The notes beneath the pieces are model-generated. The model was not told where the DNA came from, did not search any database, and saw only the letters and a list, made by a program, of their open reading frames with translations. A stretch of 64,000 bases of DNA from Haloferax denitrificans ATCC 35960 (GTDB lineage Archaea; Halobacteriota; Halobacteria; Halobacteriales; Haloferacaceae): positions 372,001 through 436,000 of the forward strand of contig NZ_AOLP01000009.1 of NCBI RefSeq assembly GCF_000337795.1, in the 5' to 3' direction. Below, piece by piece: positions 8,566-16,465 of this stretch. Positions within the stretch are counted from its first letter, which is position 1, and every line of letters starts with the position of its first letter. A program made the position numbers and the translations under genes.

Positions 8566-9834
8566 ATGACCGTCATCGGCCTCGACGACACCGACTCCCG
8601 CACGCTCGGGATGTGTACGACCTATCTGGCGACGCTCGTCGCCGAGGCAGTCGAGGCCCGCGGTGGAACTGTCGAGCGGCGGCTCCTCGTCCGCCTGAAC
8701 CCCGCGGTCGAACACAAGACCCGCGGGAACGCGGCGCTGGCGATTCACACCGACCTCCCCGCGGGCGCGGCGTTCGACCTCGCCCGCGAGGAACTCGACC
8801 GCTGGGCCGTCCTCGACGACGACCGAACCAGCCCGGGCGTCGTCGTCGCGCCGGGGTCTGCCGACACGGTTTCGACCGCCGTCGCCGAGTTCGCCCGCGA
8901 CGCCGTCCGCGACTTCCACGACCCCGACGCCGCGGTCACTCTCGCCGAGCGCTCCGGGTTCCTGACCGAGGGCTGGCACGGCGGTCGCGGCCGCATCGGC
9001 GCGCTCGCGGCCGTCGGCGCGTGGGCCGCCTTCGACGAGTGGACCTACGAACACATCTCCTACCGCGAGTTCCACCGCTGTGGGACGCCCCGCGAGGTGG
9101 ATTTCGACTCCGTCTTCGACGCCGCCGACGCGGCGTACCCCGAGGCGTGGGACACGGTGGACCGCGAGGAGGGCGAGGCCGTCTGCGTGCCGAACGCGCC
9201 GGGGCCGATTCTCCACGGCATCCGCGGCGACGACGCCGACACCGTCCGCGAGGTCGCCGCCGCCATCGACTCGGAACCCGTCGACCGCTCGGCGACGTTT
9301 CTCACGAATCAGGGGACCGACGCGCACCTCCGGGACGGCGCGGTCTCGGACCTCCGCGACGGCCGCGCCTACCGCGTCGCCGGCACCGTCGTCTCCGAAC
9401 CGGAGACGCGCCCCGGCGGCCACGTCTTTTTCGACCTCGAAGCCGACGGCTCTGTGGTCCCCGTCGCCGCCTTCGAGCCGACGAAGCGGTTCCGAAACCG
9501 GGTGCGGGCGCTCCGCGTCGGCGACGCCCTCACCGCCTGCGGCGAGGTCGGCGACGGGACGCTCAAACTGGAGAAGTTCGCGGTCCGCGACCTCGTGCGG
9601 ACGGAGCCCGCGACGCCCGTCTGTCCCGACTGCGGGCGGACGATGAAAAGCGCCGGGAGAAATCAGGGGTATCGGTGCCGCGACTGCGGGACCGACGCGC
9701 CCGGGAAAGTCGAGCGAGCGGTCGACCGCGACCTCGAACCCGGCTGGTACGAGGTGCCGCCGTGCGCCCGCCGGCACATCGCCAAGCCGCTGGTCCGCGG
9801 GGGCTTCGACGCGGCGACGCACCCCGAACGCTGA
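8566..9834 (+). CDS. tiaS: tRNA-Ile2 agmatinylcytidine synthetase (TiaS)
   Basis: A 422-aa enzyme that uses ATP and agmatine to convert C34 of tRNA-Ile2 (CAU anticodon) to agmatidine, needed for reading AUA codons. The N-terminal Ile-Gly-Leu-Asp-Asp-Thr-Asp-Ser at residues 4-11 is the kinase-like TCKD motif; Thr-Arg-Gly-Asn-Ala-Ala near 50 and His-Gly-Ile-Arg-Gly-Asp near 223 follow. An OB-fold segment runs about 290-345, then a zinc ribbon (Cys-Pro-Asp-Cys near 351 and Cys-Arg-Asp-Cys near 370). ATG 8566 begins directly at the family's N-terminus; the in-frame start upstream lies before the expected transcription start. Confidence 0.95.
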   Translation: MTVIGLDDTDSRTLGMCTTYLATLVAEAVEARGGTVERRLLVRLNPAVEHKTRGNAALAIHTDLPAGAAFDLAREELDRWAVLDDDRTSPGVVVAPGSADTVSTAVAEFARDAVRDFHDPDAAVTLAERSGFLTEGWHGGRGRIGALAAVGAWAAFDEWTYEHISYREFHRCGTPREVDFDSVFDAADAAYPEAWDTVDREEGEAVCVPNAPGPILHGIRGDDADTVREVAAAIDSEPVDRSATFLTNQGTDAHLRDGAVSDLRDGRAYRVAGTVVSEPETRPGGHVFFDLEADGSVVPVAAFEPTKRFRNRVRALRVGDALTACGEVGDGTLKLEKFAVRDLVRTEPATPVCPDCGRTMKSAGRNQGYRCRDCGTDAPGKVERAVDRDLEPGWYEVPPCARRHIAKPLVRGGFDAATHPER

Positions 9835-9858
9835 GGCCGCGGGTCGTGCCTTCGGCGC

Positions 9859-10302
9859 TCAGTCTTGGACGACCAGCACGTTCGTGTTCTCACGGCGGTC
9901 GACGAACGACTCCCCGGCGGGCGGCTTCACGTCCACGACGAGCGTTCCGTCCTCGCGGTTCGCGCCGAGTTCGGCATCGACCTGAACGGTCGCAGACCCG
10001 CCGTCACCGCTCTTCGCCGTCGCCACGCCGTCGATTTCGGCGGTTCCGGATTTCACGATGACCGTCGCGCCCTCGACGGGGTTGCCCTCGTGGTCGACGA
10101 CGGTGAAGTCCAGCGCTTGCTCGCCCGGGCCGACCACGTCCGGCGTCGGCTTCACGTCGAGTTCCGAGGTGGCGAGACCCTGCACCCCGGAGAGCATGTT
10201 GAGCATGACGCTCATGCTGGCGACGCCGACCACGAGGGCGACGACGAGGCGAACTGGGAGACCTTCGATAGCGCGCGTGTCTGACCGGAACATATCGAGC
10301 AT
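9859..10302 (-). CDS. Membrane-anchored pilin-like/Ig-like protein
   Basis: A 147-aa protein with a short polar N-terminus ending Ile-Glu-Gly-Leu-Pro, one hydrophobic helix (about residues 16-42), then a small beta-rich domain with Asp-Phe-Thr-Val-Val-Asp-His-Glu-Gly-Asn-Pro-Val-Glu-Gly-Ala-Thr-Val, a carboxypeptidase-regulatory or Ig-like pattern. The arginine-then-glycine layout before the helix recalls class III prepilins, but a clear cleavage motif is missing. It shares a divergent promoter with a HerA-type ATPase. Its TATA lies about 25 nt upstream of ATG, so its mRNA is probably leaderless. Function unknown. Confidence 0.75.
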   Translation of the reverse strand: MLDMFRSDTRAIEGLPVRLVVALVVGVASMSVMLNMLSGVQGLATSELDVKPTPDVVGPGEQALDFTVVDHEGNPVEGATVIVKSGTAEIDGVATAKSGDGGSATVQVDAELGANREDGTLVVDVKPPAGESFVDRRENTNVLVVQD

Positions 10303-10324
10303 GGGCCGTCTGGCCGCGGGTTCG

Positions 10325-10332
10325 TATATAAA
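10325..10332. promoter_or_regulatory. Near-palindromic TATA between divergent genes
   Basis: TATATAAA sits 23-30 nt from the ATG of the minus-strand gene (10302) and about 50 nt from the plus-strand ATG (10378). It reads as a TATA box in both directions, so one element may drive both genes. Confidence 0.5.
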
Positions 10333-10377
10333 CCCTCGTCCGGGGGTTCAAGTCGCATCGCGCGACCAGTGAGCGCC

Positions 10378-11427
10378 ATGCACGTCATCGGCCGCGACTC
10401 TGACGACGAAGGCCCGATCTGTCGGTTCGGATGCTACCGCGCCCGCGACGGGAGCGACGGCGCGGCCGTCGGCCTCGACGTGAACCGCCCGCACGCGGCT
10501 GTCGTCGTCGGCAAGCGCGGGAGCGGGAAGTCCCACACGCTCGGCGTCGTGGCCGAGGGACTGGCACGCGCTGGGGGCGTCGCGCCGGTCGTGATAGACC
10601 CGATGGGCGTCTTCGGCGGCCTCGCCGAATCGCCGATAGACGCGACGGTTCACGACGCGCCGAGCGTCCGCGCCGACGCGCTCCCGCCGAGCGCGTGGCC
10701 GGACCTGCTCGGACTCGACCCGACCGCCCCCGCCGGGTCGCTCGTGTGGCGACTCGCGGCCGAGGAAGACTCGCTCCTGGCGATGCGCGGGGCCGTCGCC
10801 GACGCCGACGCCGCGCCCGAGGCGCGCAGAGCCGCGGCGAATCACCTCGCGCTCGCCGACTCGTGGGACGTGTTCTCCCCCGACGGCCTCGACCCGCGGT
10901 CGCTCTGCGGCCCCGCGCCCGACGTACTCGACCTCTCCGGTCTGGACGCGACCCCCGCGAACGCCGTCGCCCGCGTCGTCGCCCGCGGCCTCTACGACGC
11001 CCGCGTCGCGGGTTCTGTCTCCCGCATCCCGTGGTTGCTTCTCGACGAGGCCCACGCGTTCGCCGGCGGACTCGCCGAGCCGGCGCTTCGAACGATTCTC
11101 ACGCGCGGGCGAGCCCCCGGCGTCGGCGTCGTCCTCGCGACCCAGCGCCCCTCGGCGCTCCCCGAGGTCGCCGTCTCGCAGGCCGACCTTCGGGTCGTCC
11201 ACCGGCTCACCGCCGGCCCCGACGTGTCGGCGATGGCCGCCGCCGACCCGACGTACTTCGACGAATCGCTCCGCGCTCGGCTCCCGCGGGAACGCGGCTG
11301 TGCGCTCGTCGTCGACGACACCACGGAGACCGTCCACGACGTGCGAGTCCGACCCCGAGAGACCCCCGACGGCGGCGCGACACCGAGGGCGGTCCCCGAG
11401 CGCGAGCGTTCCGAAACCGTGGAGTAG
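10378..11427 (+). CDS. HerA/VirB4-like P-loop ATPase
   Basis: A 349-aa ATPase of the HerA/FtsK superfamily (DUF87-like). Walker A is Gly-Lys-Arg-Gly-Ser-Gly-Lys-Ser at about 45-52; Walker B is Leu-Leu-Leu-Asp-Glu-Ala-His near 220; a sensor segment Val-Val-Leu-Ala-Thr-Gln-Arg-Pro-Ser follows near 255. The N-terminal HAS-barrel is reduced compared with HerA proper, and there is no NurA neighbour, so a DNA-end-resection role is unlikely. Divergence from a small membrane protein suggests a pump or secretion partner. GTG 10369 is an alternative start. Confidence 0.82.
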   Translation: MHVIGRDSDDEGPICRFGCYRARDGSDGAAVGLDVNRPHAAVVVGKRGSGKSHTLGVVAEGLARAGGVAPVVIDPMGVFGGLAESPIDATVHDAPSVRADALPPSAWPDLLGLDPTAPAGSLVWRLAAEEDSLLAMRGAVADADAAPEARRAAANHLALADSWDVFSPDGLDPRSLCGPAPDVLDLSGLDATPANAVARVVARGLYDARVAGSVSRIPWLLLDEAHAFAGGLAEPALRTILTRGRAPGVGVVLATQRPSALPEVAVSQADLRVVHRLTAGPDVSAMAAADPTYFDESLRARLPRERGCALVVDDTTETVHDVRVRPRETPDGGATPRAVPERERSETVE

Positions 11428-11447
11428 TCTGGACGGAGAAGTGCCGT

Positions 11448-11783
11448 ATGGACCGCTCGGAACTGGCGCTTGTCGCCCTCGGCGGCTTCGCCGGCGCGAC
11501 ACTGCGCTACGCCGTCTCCGTCGCGATTCCCGGCGCGGCCGGCACGCTCGCGGTGAACGTCCTCGGGAGCTTCCTCCTCGGGACGTTCATCACGTCTGTC
11601 TCCTCCCGCCGGGCGCAGTTGTTCTTCGGGACCGGACTGCTCTCGTCGCTCACGACGTACAGCACGTTCGCCGTCCAGACCGCGTCGCTGTCGCCGATGG
11701 GCGGCGCGCTCAACGTCGGCGCGAACTACGTGCTCGGCTTCGCCGCCGCCGCGCTCGGCCTCGCGTTCGGAGGGCGGCGATGA
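11448..11783 (+). CDS. crcB1: Fluoride channel subunit CrcB/Fluc (1)
   Basis: A 111-aa four-helix membrane protein of the CrcB/Fluc family that exports fluoride. Signatures seen are Gly-Gly-Phe-Ala-Gly-Ala-Thr-Leu-Arg-Tyr near residue 13, Val-Asn-Val-Leu-Gly-Ser-Phe-Leu-Leu-Gly near 37, and Gly-Leu-Leu-Ser-Ser-Leu-Thr-Thr-Tyr-Ser-Thr-Phe near 62. It overlaps the next crcB by 4 nt (ATGA), so the two are translationally coupled and probably form a heterodimer. Confidence 0.93.
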   Translation: MDRSELALVALGGFAGATLRYAVSVAIPGAAGTLAVNVLGSFLLGTFITSVSSRRAQLFFGTGLLSSLTTYSTFAVQTASLSPMGGALNVGANYVLGFAAAALGLAFGGRR

Positions 11784-12136
11784 CCCTCTCGCTTCTCTCG
11801 GCCGCCCTCGTCGGCGTCGGCGGGATGGCCGGCGCTGTCTCCCGGCACACCGTCGACCAGCGAGTCGTCGGCAAGTGGAGCACCGTCACGGTGAACGTTC
11901 TCGGGAGCGTCGCGCTGGGCTTTCTCGCCACCGCACCCGTCGGCGACGCGGCCGCGACGCTCGCCGGAACCGGCTTCTGCGGGGCCTTCACGACTTTTTC
12001 GTCGTTCGCGGTCGGCGTCGCGGAACTCGCCGAAACGGGCGACTACGACACGGCGGCGCGGTATGCGTTCGGGACGTTGCTGGCGGCGTTGGTCGGGGTT
12101 GCGATTGGTGGGGCAGTGGGCGGGTTGGTCGGCTGA
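11780..12136 (+). CDS. crcB2: Fluoride channel subunit CrcB/Fluc (2)
   Basis: A 118-aa second CrcB protein with four membrane helices and the motifs Gly-Gly-Met-Ala-Gly-Ala-Val-Ser-Arg, Val-Asn-Val-Leu-Gly-Ser and Gly-Phe-Cys-Gly-Ala-Phe-Thr-Thr-Phe-Ser-Ser-Phe. Tandem, diverged CrcB pairs usually act as antiparallel heterodimers. The start codon overlaps the stop of the first copy. Confidence 0.93.
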   Translation: MTLSLLSAALVGVGGMAGAVSRHTVDQRVVGKWSTVTVNVLGSVALGFLATAPVGDAAATLAGTGFCGAFTTFSSFAVGVAELAETGDYDTAARYAFGTLLAALVGVAIGGAVGGLVG

Positions 12137-12260
12137 GTGCGGAGCGCGGCGCTCGGTCGGGGGTTCGCCGAAACGTACGCCCGAGACGGGAGTTCACCGA
12201 ACAGCGTGAGGTGAACTCAGGAACTCTCGTGAGTGAACGATGTGAACGAACGGGTGTGAC

Positions 12261-12321
12261 GGGATTTGAACCCCGGTCGCTCCGCTCGCTGACGCTCGCT
12301 TCGCTCCTTGGTTCAAATCCC
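12261..12321. repeat. Inverted repeat with tRNA T-arm-like arms
   Basis: Perfect 12-nt arms (GGGATTTGAACC at 12261-12272 and GGTTCAAATCCC at 12310-12321) match the tRNA T-arm/B-box consensus and flank a 37-nt spacer rich in CGCTCGCT-type words. Each arm looks like the 3' part of a tRNA on opposite strands, but no D-arm or anticodon arm can be built around either. Confidence 0.6.
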
Positions 12322-12351
12322 TCTGTCTGGCGGTTACAGCACGTAGGGGTC

Positions 12352-12373
12352 GCGACGCGACAAGACGCGTCGC
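12352..12373. repeat. Hairpin downstream of the tRNA-Asp genes
   Basis: GCGACGCG-ACAAGA-CGCGTCGC, perfect 8-bp arms with a 6-nt loop, 25 nt past the 3' end of the tRNA-Asp pair in its direction of transcription. It may act in 3' processing or termination; there is no T-tract. Confidence 0.45.
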
Positions 12374-12397
12374 TTGGCTTGTAACGTTCGGAAAAGC

Positions 12398-12469
12398 GCC
12401 CGAGGCGGGATTTGAACCCGCGTCACGACCGTGACAGGGTCGTATGATGGGCCACTACACCACCCGGGC
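12398..12469 (-). tRNA. tRNA-Asp (GTC), copy 2
   Basis: 72-nt cloverleaf on the minus strand. The acceptor stem pairs GCCCGGG with CTCGGGC (one G-T), the T-arm contains GGTTCAAATCC, and the anticodon stem-loop GACC-CT-GTC-AC-GGTC carries anticodon GTC. No intron and no encoded CCA. It is identical to the copy at 12500-12571 and separated from it by 30 nt. Confidence 0.96.
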
Positions 12470-12499
12470 TTACTGAAGTGAGTTTGCGGTACGGAGAGC

Positions 12500-12571
12500 G
12501 CCCGAGGCGGGATTTGAACCCGCGTCACGACCGTGACAGGGTCGTATGATGGGCCACTACACCACCCGGGC
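12500..12571 (-). tRNA. tRNA-Asp (GTC), copy 1
   Basis: Identical 72-nt tRNA-Asp, the promoter-proximal copy. A TATA-like element on the same strand lies about 30 nt upstream, so the pair is probably one transcript. Extra Asp tRNA dosage fits the Asp-rich halophile proteome. Confidence 0.96.
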
Positions 12572-12600
12572 CCTCCGTCTGCACTCATTCGTAGCCGAGG

Positions 12601-12608
12601 TTTATAGA
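12601..12608 (-). promoter_or_regulatory. TATA box for the tRNA-Asp pair
   Basis: On the minus strand the sequence reads CTATAAACC about 30 nt before the first base of the upstream tRNA-Asp, the expected archaeal spacing. Confidence 0.55.
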
Positions 12609-12668
12609 TAAGACTTACCATCTGGGTTGCCCTTGGCCCGCGGTACCGCGATTCCCGCCCCGAAGACA

Positions 12669-12676
12669 TTTATACC
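12669..12676 (+). promoter_or_regulatory. Promoter candidate for the rpo operon
   Basis: TTTATACC lies 163-170 nt upstream of rpoH, implying a leader of about 140 nt. A second candidate, GTTAAATGG at 12765-12773, would give a leader of roughly 40 nt. No convincing ORF occupies 12572-12838. Confidence 0.45.
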
Positions 12677-12838
12677 ACGATACCCCATGCCAAGGTGTGA
12701 CGATTCGCGCATCTCCGGTGCGTGACCTCCGATAGCGTCGCCTTTCTTCGACGCAGTTGGCAAGTGTTAAATGGGTGCGTCCCAAAATCAGCCGTAGTAT
12801 CCCGTGACAGCTTCTTCCAGCACCCAGCAGCACCATAC

Positions 12839-13066
12839 ATGGTAGACGTAAGCCAACACAAACTGGTTCCGGAACACACGAAACTCGACGACGAGGCCGT
12901 CGAGGACGTGTTACAGGAGTACAACGTCGAGAAGACGAACCTCCCGAAGATCAAGCTGAAGGACCCGGCGCTCCCCGAGGACGCAGAGCCCGGCGACGTC
13001 ATCAAGATCGTTCGGAACTCTCGAACGACAGACAAAGCAGTCGTATACCGACTGGTGATTGAATGA
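12839..13066 (+). CDS. rpoH: DNA-directed RNA polymerase subunit H (Rpo5)
   Basis: A 75-aa subunit equivalent to the C-terminal domain of eukaryotic Rpb5, located in the polymerase jaw. The motifs [15 protein letters not shown] and the C-terminal Lys-Ala-Val-Val-Tyr-Arg-Leu-Val are characteristic. It is first in the polymerase operon and overlaps rpoB'' by 4 nt (ATGA). The upstream in-frame extension is not RpoH-like. Confidence 0.97.
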   Translation: MVDVSQHKLVPEHTKLDDEAVEDVLQEYNVEKTNLPKIKLKDPALPEDAEPGDVIKIVRNSRTTDKAVVYRLVIE

Positions 13067-14628
13067 ACCGACAAGCGCGACGCGAGGTCTCTCGCAAGTA
13101 CTTCTCCGAAGAACGGCTCGCTGAACACCACTTCCGCTCGTTTAACGCGTTCCTCGAACGCGGCATGATGGACGTCGTCGAGGAAAAGGCGACCATCGAG
13201 ACCGACATCGGCGACAAGGAGGGCGAGGAACCCGTCTACGTCGAACTCGGTGGCGTCCGCGTGGAGACGCCCCGCGTCCGCGAGGCCGACGGCTCCGAGG
13301 AACTGCTCTTCCCGCAGGAAGCGCGCCTGCGCAACATCACCTACTCCGCCCCCGTGTTCATGGAGATGTCCATCGTCCGCGGCGGCGAGGAAGAAGAGGA
13401 AGTCGTCGTCGACACCGCGGAGACGAAGGTCGGCCGGATGCCCATCATGGTCGGCTCCTCGAAGTGCAACATCGCGGAGCTCTCCGACGAGGACCTCGTC
13501 GAAATCGGCGAGGACCCCGTCGACCCCGGCGGCTACTTCATCGTCAACGGCTCCGAGCGCGTGCTCATGACCTCGGAGGACCTGGCGCCGAACAAGATTC
13601 TCGCCGAGTACGACACGAAGTACGGCGACGAGATTCAGGTCGCAAAGACGTTCAGCCAGCGTCGCGGCTACCGCGCGCTCGTGCTCTGTGAGCGCAACCG
13701 CGAGGGACTCCTCGAAGTGTCGTTCCCCTCGGTCTCCGGGAGCGTCAACTTCGTGACGCTCGTCCGCGCGCTCGGCCTCGAATCCGACGAGGAAATCGTC
13801 CACCGCGTCTCCGACGACCCGGAGATTGTGAAGTTCATGCTCGAAAACCTCGAAGAGGCCGAGGTGCAGACCCAAGAGCAGGCCATCGAGGCGCTCGGCA
13901 AGCGCGTCGCCGGCGGGCAGGGCAAGAACTACCAGCTCAAGCGCGCCAACTACGTCATCGACCGCTACCTGCTTCCGCACCTCCACGAGGAGGGCGCAGA
14001 AGAAGAGGAAGTGCGCATGAACAAGGCGTACTACCTCTGTCGCATGGCCGAGGCGTGTTTCGAACTCGCACTCCAGCGCCGCGACTCCGACGACAAGGAC
14101 CACTACGCCAACAAGCGCCTGAAGGTCTCCGGCGACCTCATGAAGGACCTCTTCCGGACGGCGCTCAACAAGCTGGCGCGCGACGTGAAGTACCAGCTCG
14201 AACGCGCTAACATGCGGAACCGGAACCTGACGGTCAACACCGTCGTCCGGTCCGACGTGCTCACCGAGCGGCTCGAACACCCCATCGCGACGGGCAACTG
14301 GGTCGGCGGCCGCTCCGGCGTCTCCCAGCTCGTCGACCGCACCGACTACATGGGTGTGCTGTCGCACCTTCGCCGCCTCCGGAGTCCGCTGTCGCGGTCA
14401 CAGCCGCACTTCGAGGCGCGCGACCTGCACGCGACCCAGTGGGGTCGCATCTGTCCCTCCGAGACCCCCGAGGGACCGAACTGCGGTCTGGTGAAGAACT
14501 TCGCGCAGGCGATGGAGCTCTCCCAGAACGTCGAGGACGAACAGTCGCTGAAACGAGAACTCGCGTCGATGGGTGTCGAGGGTATCCCCGGCATCGACAG
14601 CGTCGACGCCACACCCGCGGACGACTAA
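13063..14628 (+). CDS. rpoB2: RNA polymerase subunit B'' (Rpo2N)
   Basis: A 521-aa N-terminal half of the beta-like subunit, forming the protrusion and lobe. Conserved blocks include Arg-Lys-Tyr-Phe near residue 7, [11 protein letters not shown] near 155, and the fork-region [13 protein letters not shown] near 464. The B subunit is split as in other euryarchaea; RpoB' follows one nt after the stop codon. Confidence 0.98.
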   Translation: MNRQARREVSRKYFSEERLAEHHFRSFNAFLERGMMDVVEEKATIETDIGDKEGEEPVYVELGGVRVETPRVREADGSEELLFPQEARLRNITYSAPVFMEMSIVRGGEEEEEVVVDTAETKVGRMPIMVGSSKCNIAELSDEDLVEIGEDPVDPGGYFIVNGSERVLMTSEDLAPNKILAEYDTKYGDEIQVAKTFSQRRGYRALVLCERNREGLLEVSFPSVSGSVNFVTLVRALGLESDEEIVHRVSDDPEIVKFMLENLEEAEVQTQEQAIEALGKRVAGGQGKNYQLKRANYVIDRYLLPHLHEEGAEEEEVRMNKAYYLCRMAEACFELALQRRDSDDKDHYANKRLKVSGDLMKDLFRTALNKLARDVKYQLERANMRNRNLTVNTVVRSDVLTERLEHPIATGNWVGGRSGVSQLVDRTDYMGVLSHLRRLRSPLSRSQPHFEARDLHATQWGRICPSETPEGPNCGLVKNFAQAMELSQNVEDEQSLKRELASMGVEGIPGIDSVDATPADD

Positions 14629-14629
14629 C

Positions 14630-16459
14630 ATGGCTCAGGCACAGCGAGAAGCGAAAGTATACGTCAACGGTAGTCTCGTCGGGACCCACCCGGACCCCAA
14701 CCAACTCGCGGCACAGATTCGAGAGGCGCGCCGTCGCGGCGACGTGAGCCAGATGGTGAACGTCTCCGTCAAAGAGCGCACCCGCGAAGTCATCATCAAC
14801 GCCGACGCGGGCCGCGCCCGCCGTCCGCTCATCGTCGTCGAAGACGGCGAGCCGCTCCTCGACGACGACCACGTCGAGGCGCTCGACAACGACGACCTCG
14901 ACTTCGACGACCTCGTCGAGCGCGGGCTCGTCGAGTTCATCGACGCCGAGGAGGAAGAAGACATCTACGTCGCGGTCGACGAGGACGAACTCAACGAGGA
15001 CCACACGCACCTCGAAATCGACCCACAGCTCATCTTCGGCATCGGTGCCGGGATGATTCCGTACCCGGAGCACAACGCCTCGCCCCGCATTACGATGGGT
15101 GCAGGGATGATGAAGCAGTCCCTCGGGCTCCCCGCGGCGAACTACCGCATCCGCCCGGACACCCGCCAGCACCTCATGCACTACCCGCAGCTCTCGATGG
15201 TCAAGACGCAGACCACGGAGCAGATCGGGTTCGACGAGCGACCGGCGGCCCAGAACTTCGTCGTGGCCGTCATGTCCTACGAGGGCTTCAACATCGAGGA
15301 CGCGCTCGTCATGAACAAGGGCTCCGTCGAGCGCGCGCTCGCCCGCTCGCACTTCTTCCGCACCTACGAGGGCGAAGAGCGCCGCTACCCCGGCGGTCAG
15401 GAAGACCGCTTCGAGATTCCGTCGCAGGACGTGCGCGGCGCGCGCGGTGAAGACGCCTACTCGCACCTCGACGAGGACGGCCTCGTCAACCCCGAGACGG
15501 TCGTCGACGAGAACTCCGTCCTGCTCGGCAAGACCTCGCCGCCGCGGTTCCTCGAGGAACCCGACGACATGGCCGGTCTCTCGCCGCAGAAGCGCCGCGA
15601 GACCTCCGTCACGATGCGCTCGGGCGAATCCGGCGTCGTGGACACGGTCACGCTCATGGAGGGCGAAGACGGCTCGAAGCTCGCCAAGGTGTCCGTCCGC
15701 GACCAGCGCGTTCCGGAACTCGGCGACAAGTTCGCGTCCCGTCACGGACAGAAGGGCGTCGTGGGCCACCTGGCACCCCAGGAGGACATGCCCTTCACCG
15801 CCGACGGCGTCGTTCCCGACCTCGTGCTCAACCCGCACGCCCTGCCGTCGCGCATGACGGTCGGCCACGTGCTGGAGATGCTCGGCGGGAAGGTCGGCGC
15901 GCTCGAAGGCCGACGCGTCGACGGAACCGCCTTCCAGGGCGAAAACGAAGAGGAACTCCGCTCGGCGCTCGAAGAGCGCGGGTTCATGTCCTCCGGCAAG
16001 GAGGTCATGTACTCCGGCGTCACCGGCGAGAAGATCGAGGCCGAAATCTTCGTCGGCATCATCTTCTACCACAAGCTGTACCACATGGTGAGCAACAAAC
16101 TGCACGCCCGCTCGCGCGGTCCCGTGCAGGTGCTCACCCGCCAGCCGACGGAGGGTCGCGCCCGCGAGGGTGGCCTCCGTCTCGGGGAGATGGAGCGCGA
16201 CACCGTCATCGGTCACGGTGCCGCGATGGTGCTTCAGGAGCGCCTCCTCGACTCCTCCGACAAGGAGAAGGTCTACATCTCCGCCGACACCGGCATGGTC
16301 GCCGTCGAGGACCGCGACCAGCGCCGCATCTACGACCCGGTCACCGGCGACGAGGACAACATCCACGAAATCGAGATCAGCTACGCGTTCAAACTGCTTC
16401 TCGACGAGATGGTCGCGCTCGGCGTCCGCCCGCGAATCGAACTGAAGGACGCGGTCTAA
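14630..16459 (+). CDS. rpoB1: RNA polymerase subunit B' (Rpo2C), cysteine-free
   Basis: A 609-aa C-terminal half of the beta-like subunit, holding part of the active centre and the clamp. Recognised blocks are [22 protein letters not shown], and [11 protein letters not shown] near 520. The clamp zinc ribbon found in most archaeal and eukaryotic homologues has no cysteines here: the positions read Ile-Ser-Ala-Asp-Thr-Gly and Asp-Pro-Val-Thr-Gly-Asp. I see no cysteine anywhere in the protein. ATG 14630 matches the family; the upstream frame overlaps rpoB''. Confidence 0.97.
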   Translation: MAQAQREAKVYVNGSLVGTHPDPNQLAAQIREARRRGDVSQMVNVSVKERTREVIINADAGRARRPLIVVEDGEPLLDDDHVEALDNDDLDFDDLVERGLVEFIDAEEEEDIYVAVDEDELNEDHTHLEIDPQLIFGIGAGMIPYPEHNASPRITMGAGMMKQSLGLPAANYRIRPDTRQHLMHYPQLSMVKTQTTEQIGFDERPAAQNFVVAVMSYEGFNIEDALVMNKGSVERALARSHFFRTYEGEERRYPGGQEDRFEIPSQDVRGARGEDAYSHLDEDGLVNPETVVDENSVLLGKTSPPRFLEEPDDMAGLSPQKRRETSVTMRSGESGVVDTVTLMEGEDGSKLAKVSVRDQRVPELGDKFASRHGQKGVVGHLAPQEDMPFTADGVVPDLVLNPHALPSRMTVGHVLEMLGGKVGALEGRRVDGTAFQGENEEELRSALEERGFMSSGKEVMYSGVTGEKIEAEIFVGIIFYHKLYHMVSNKLHARSRGPVQVLTRQPTEGRAREGGLRLGEMERDTVIGHGAAMVLQERLLDSSDKEKVYISADTGMVAVEDRDQRRIYDPVTGDEDNIHEIEISYAFKLLLDEMVALGVRPRIELKDAV

Positions 16460-16465
16460 CCACTC

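Noticed and set aside
12261..12321. Possible extra tRNA gene
   Set aside because: Only T-arm-like sequence is present; no D-arm, anticodon arm or acceptor stem can be folded.
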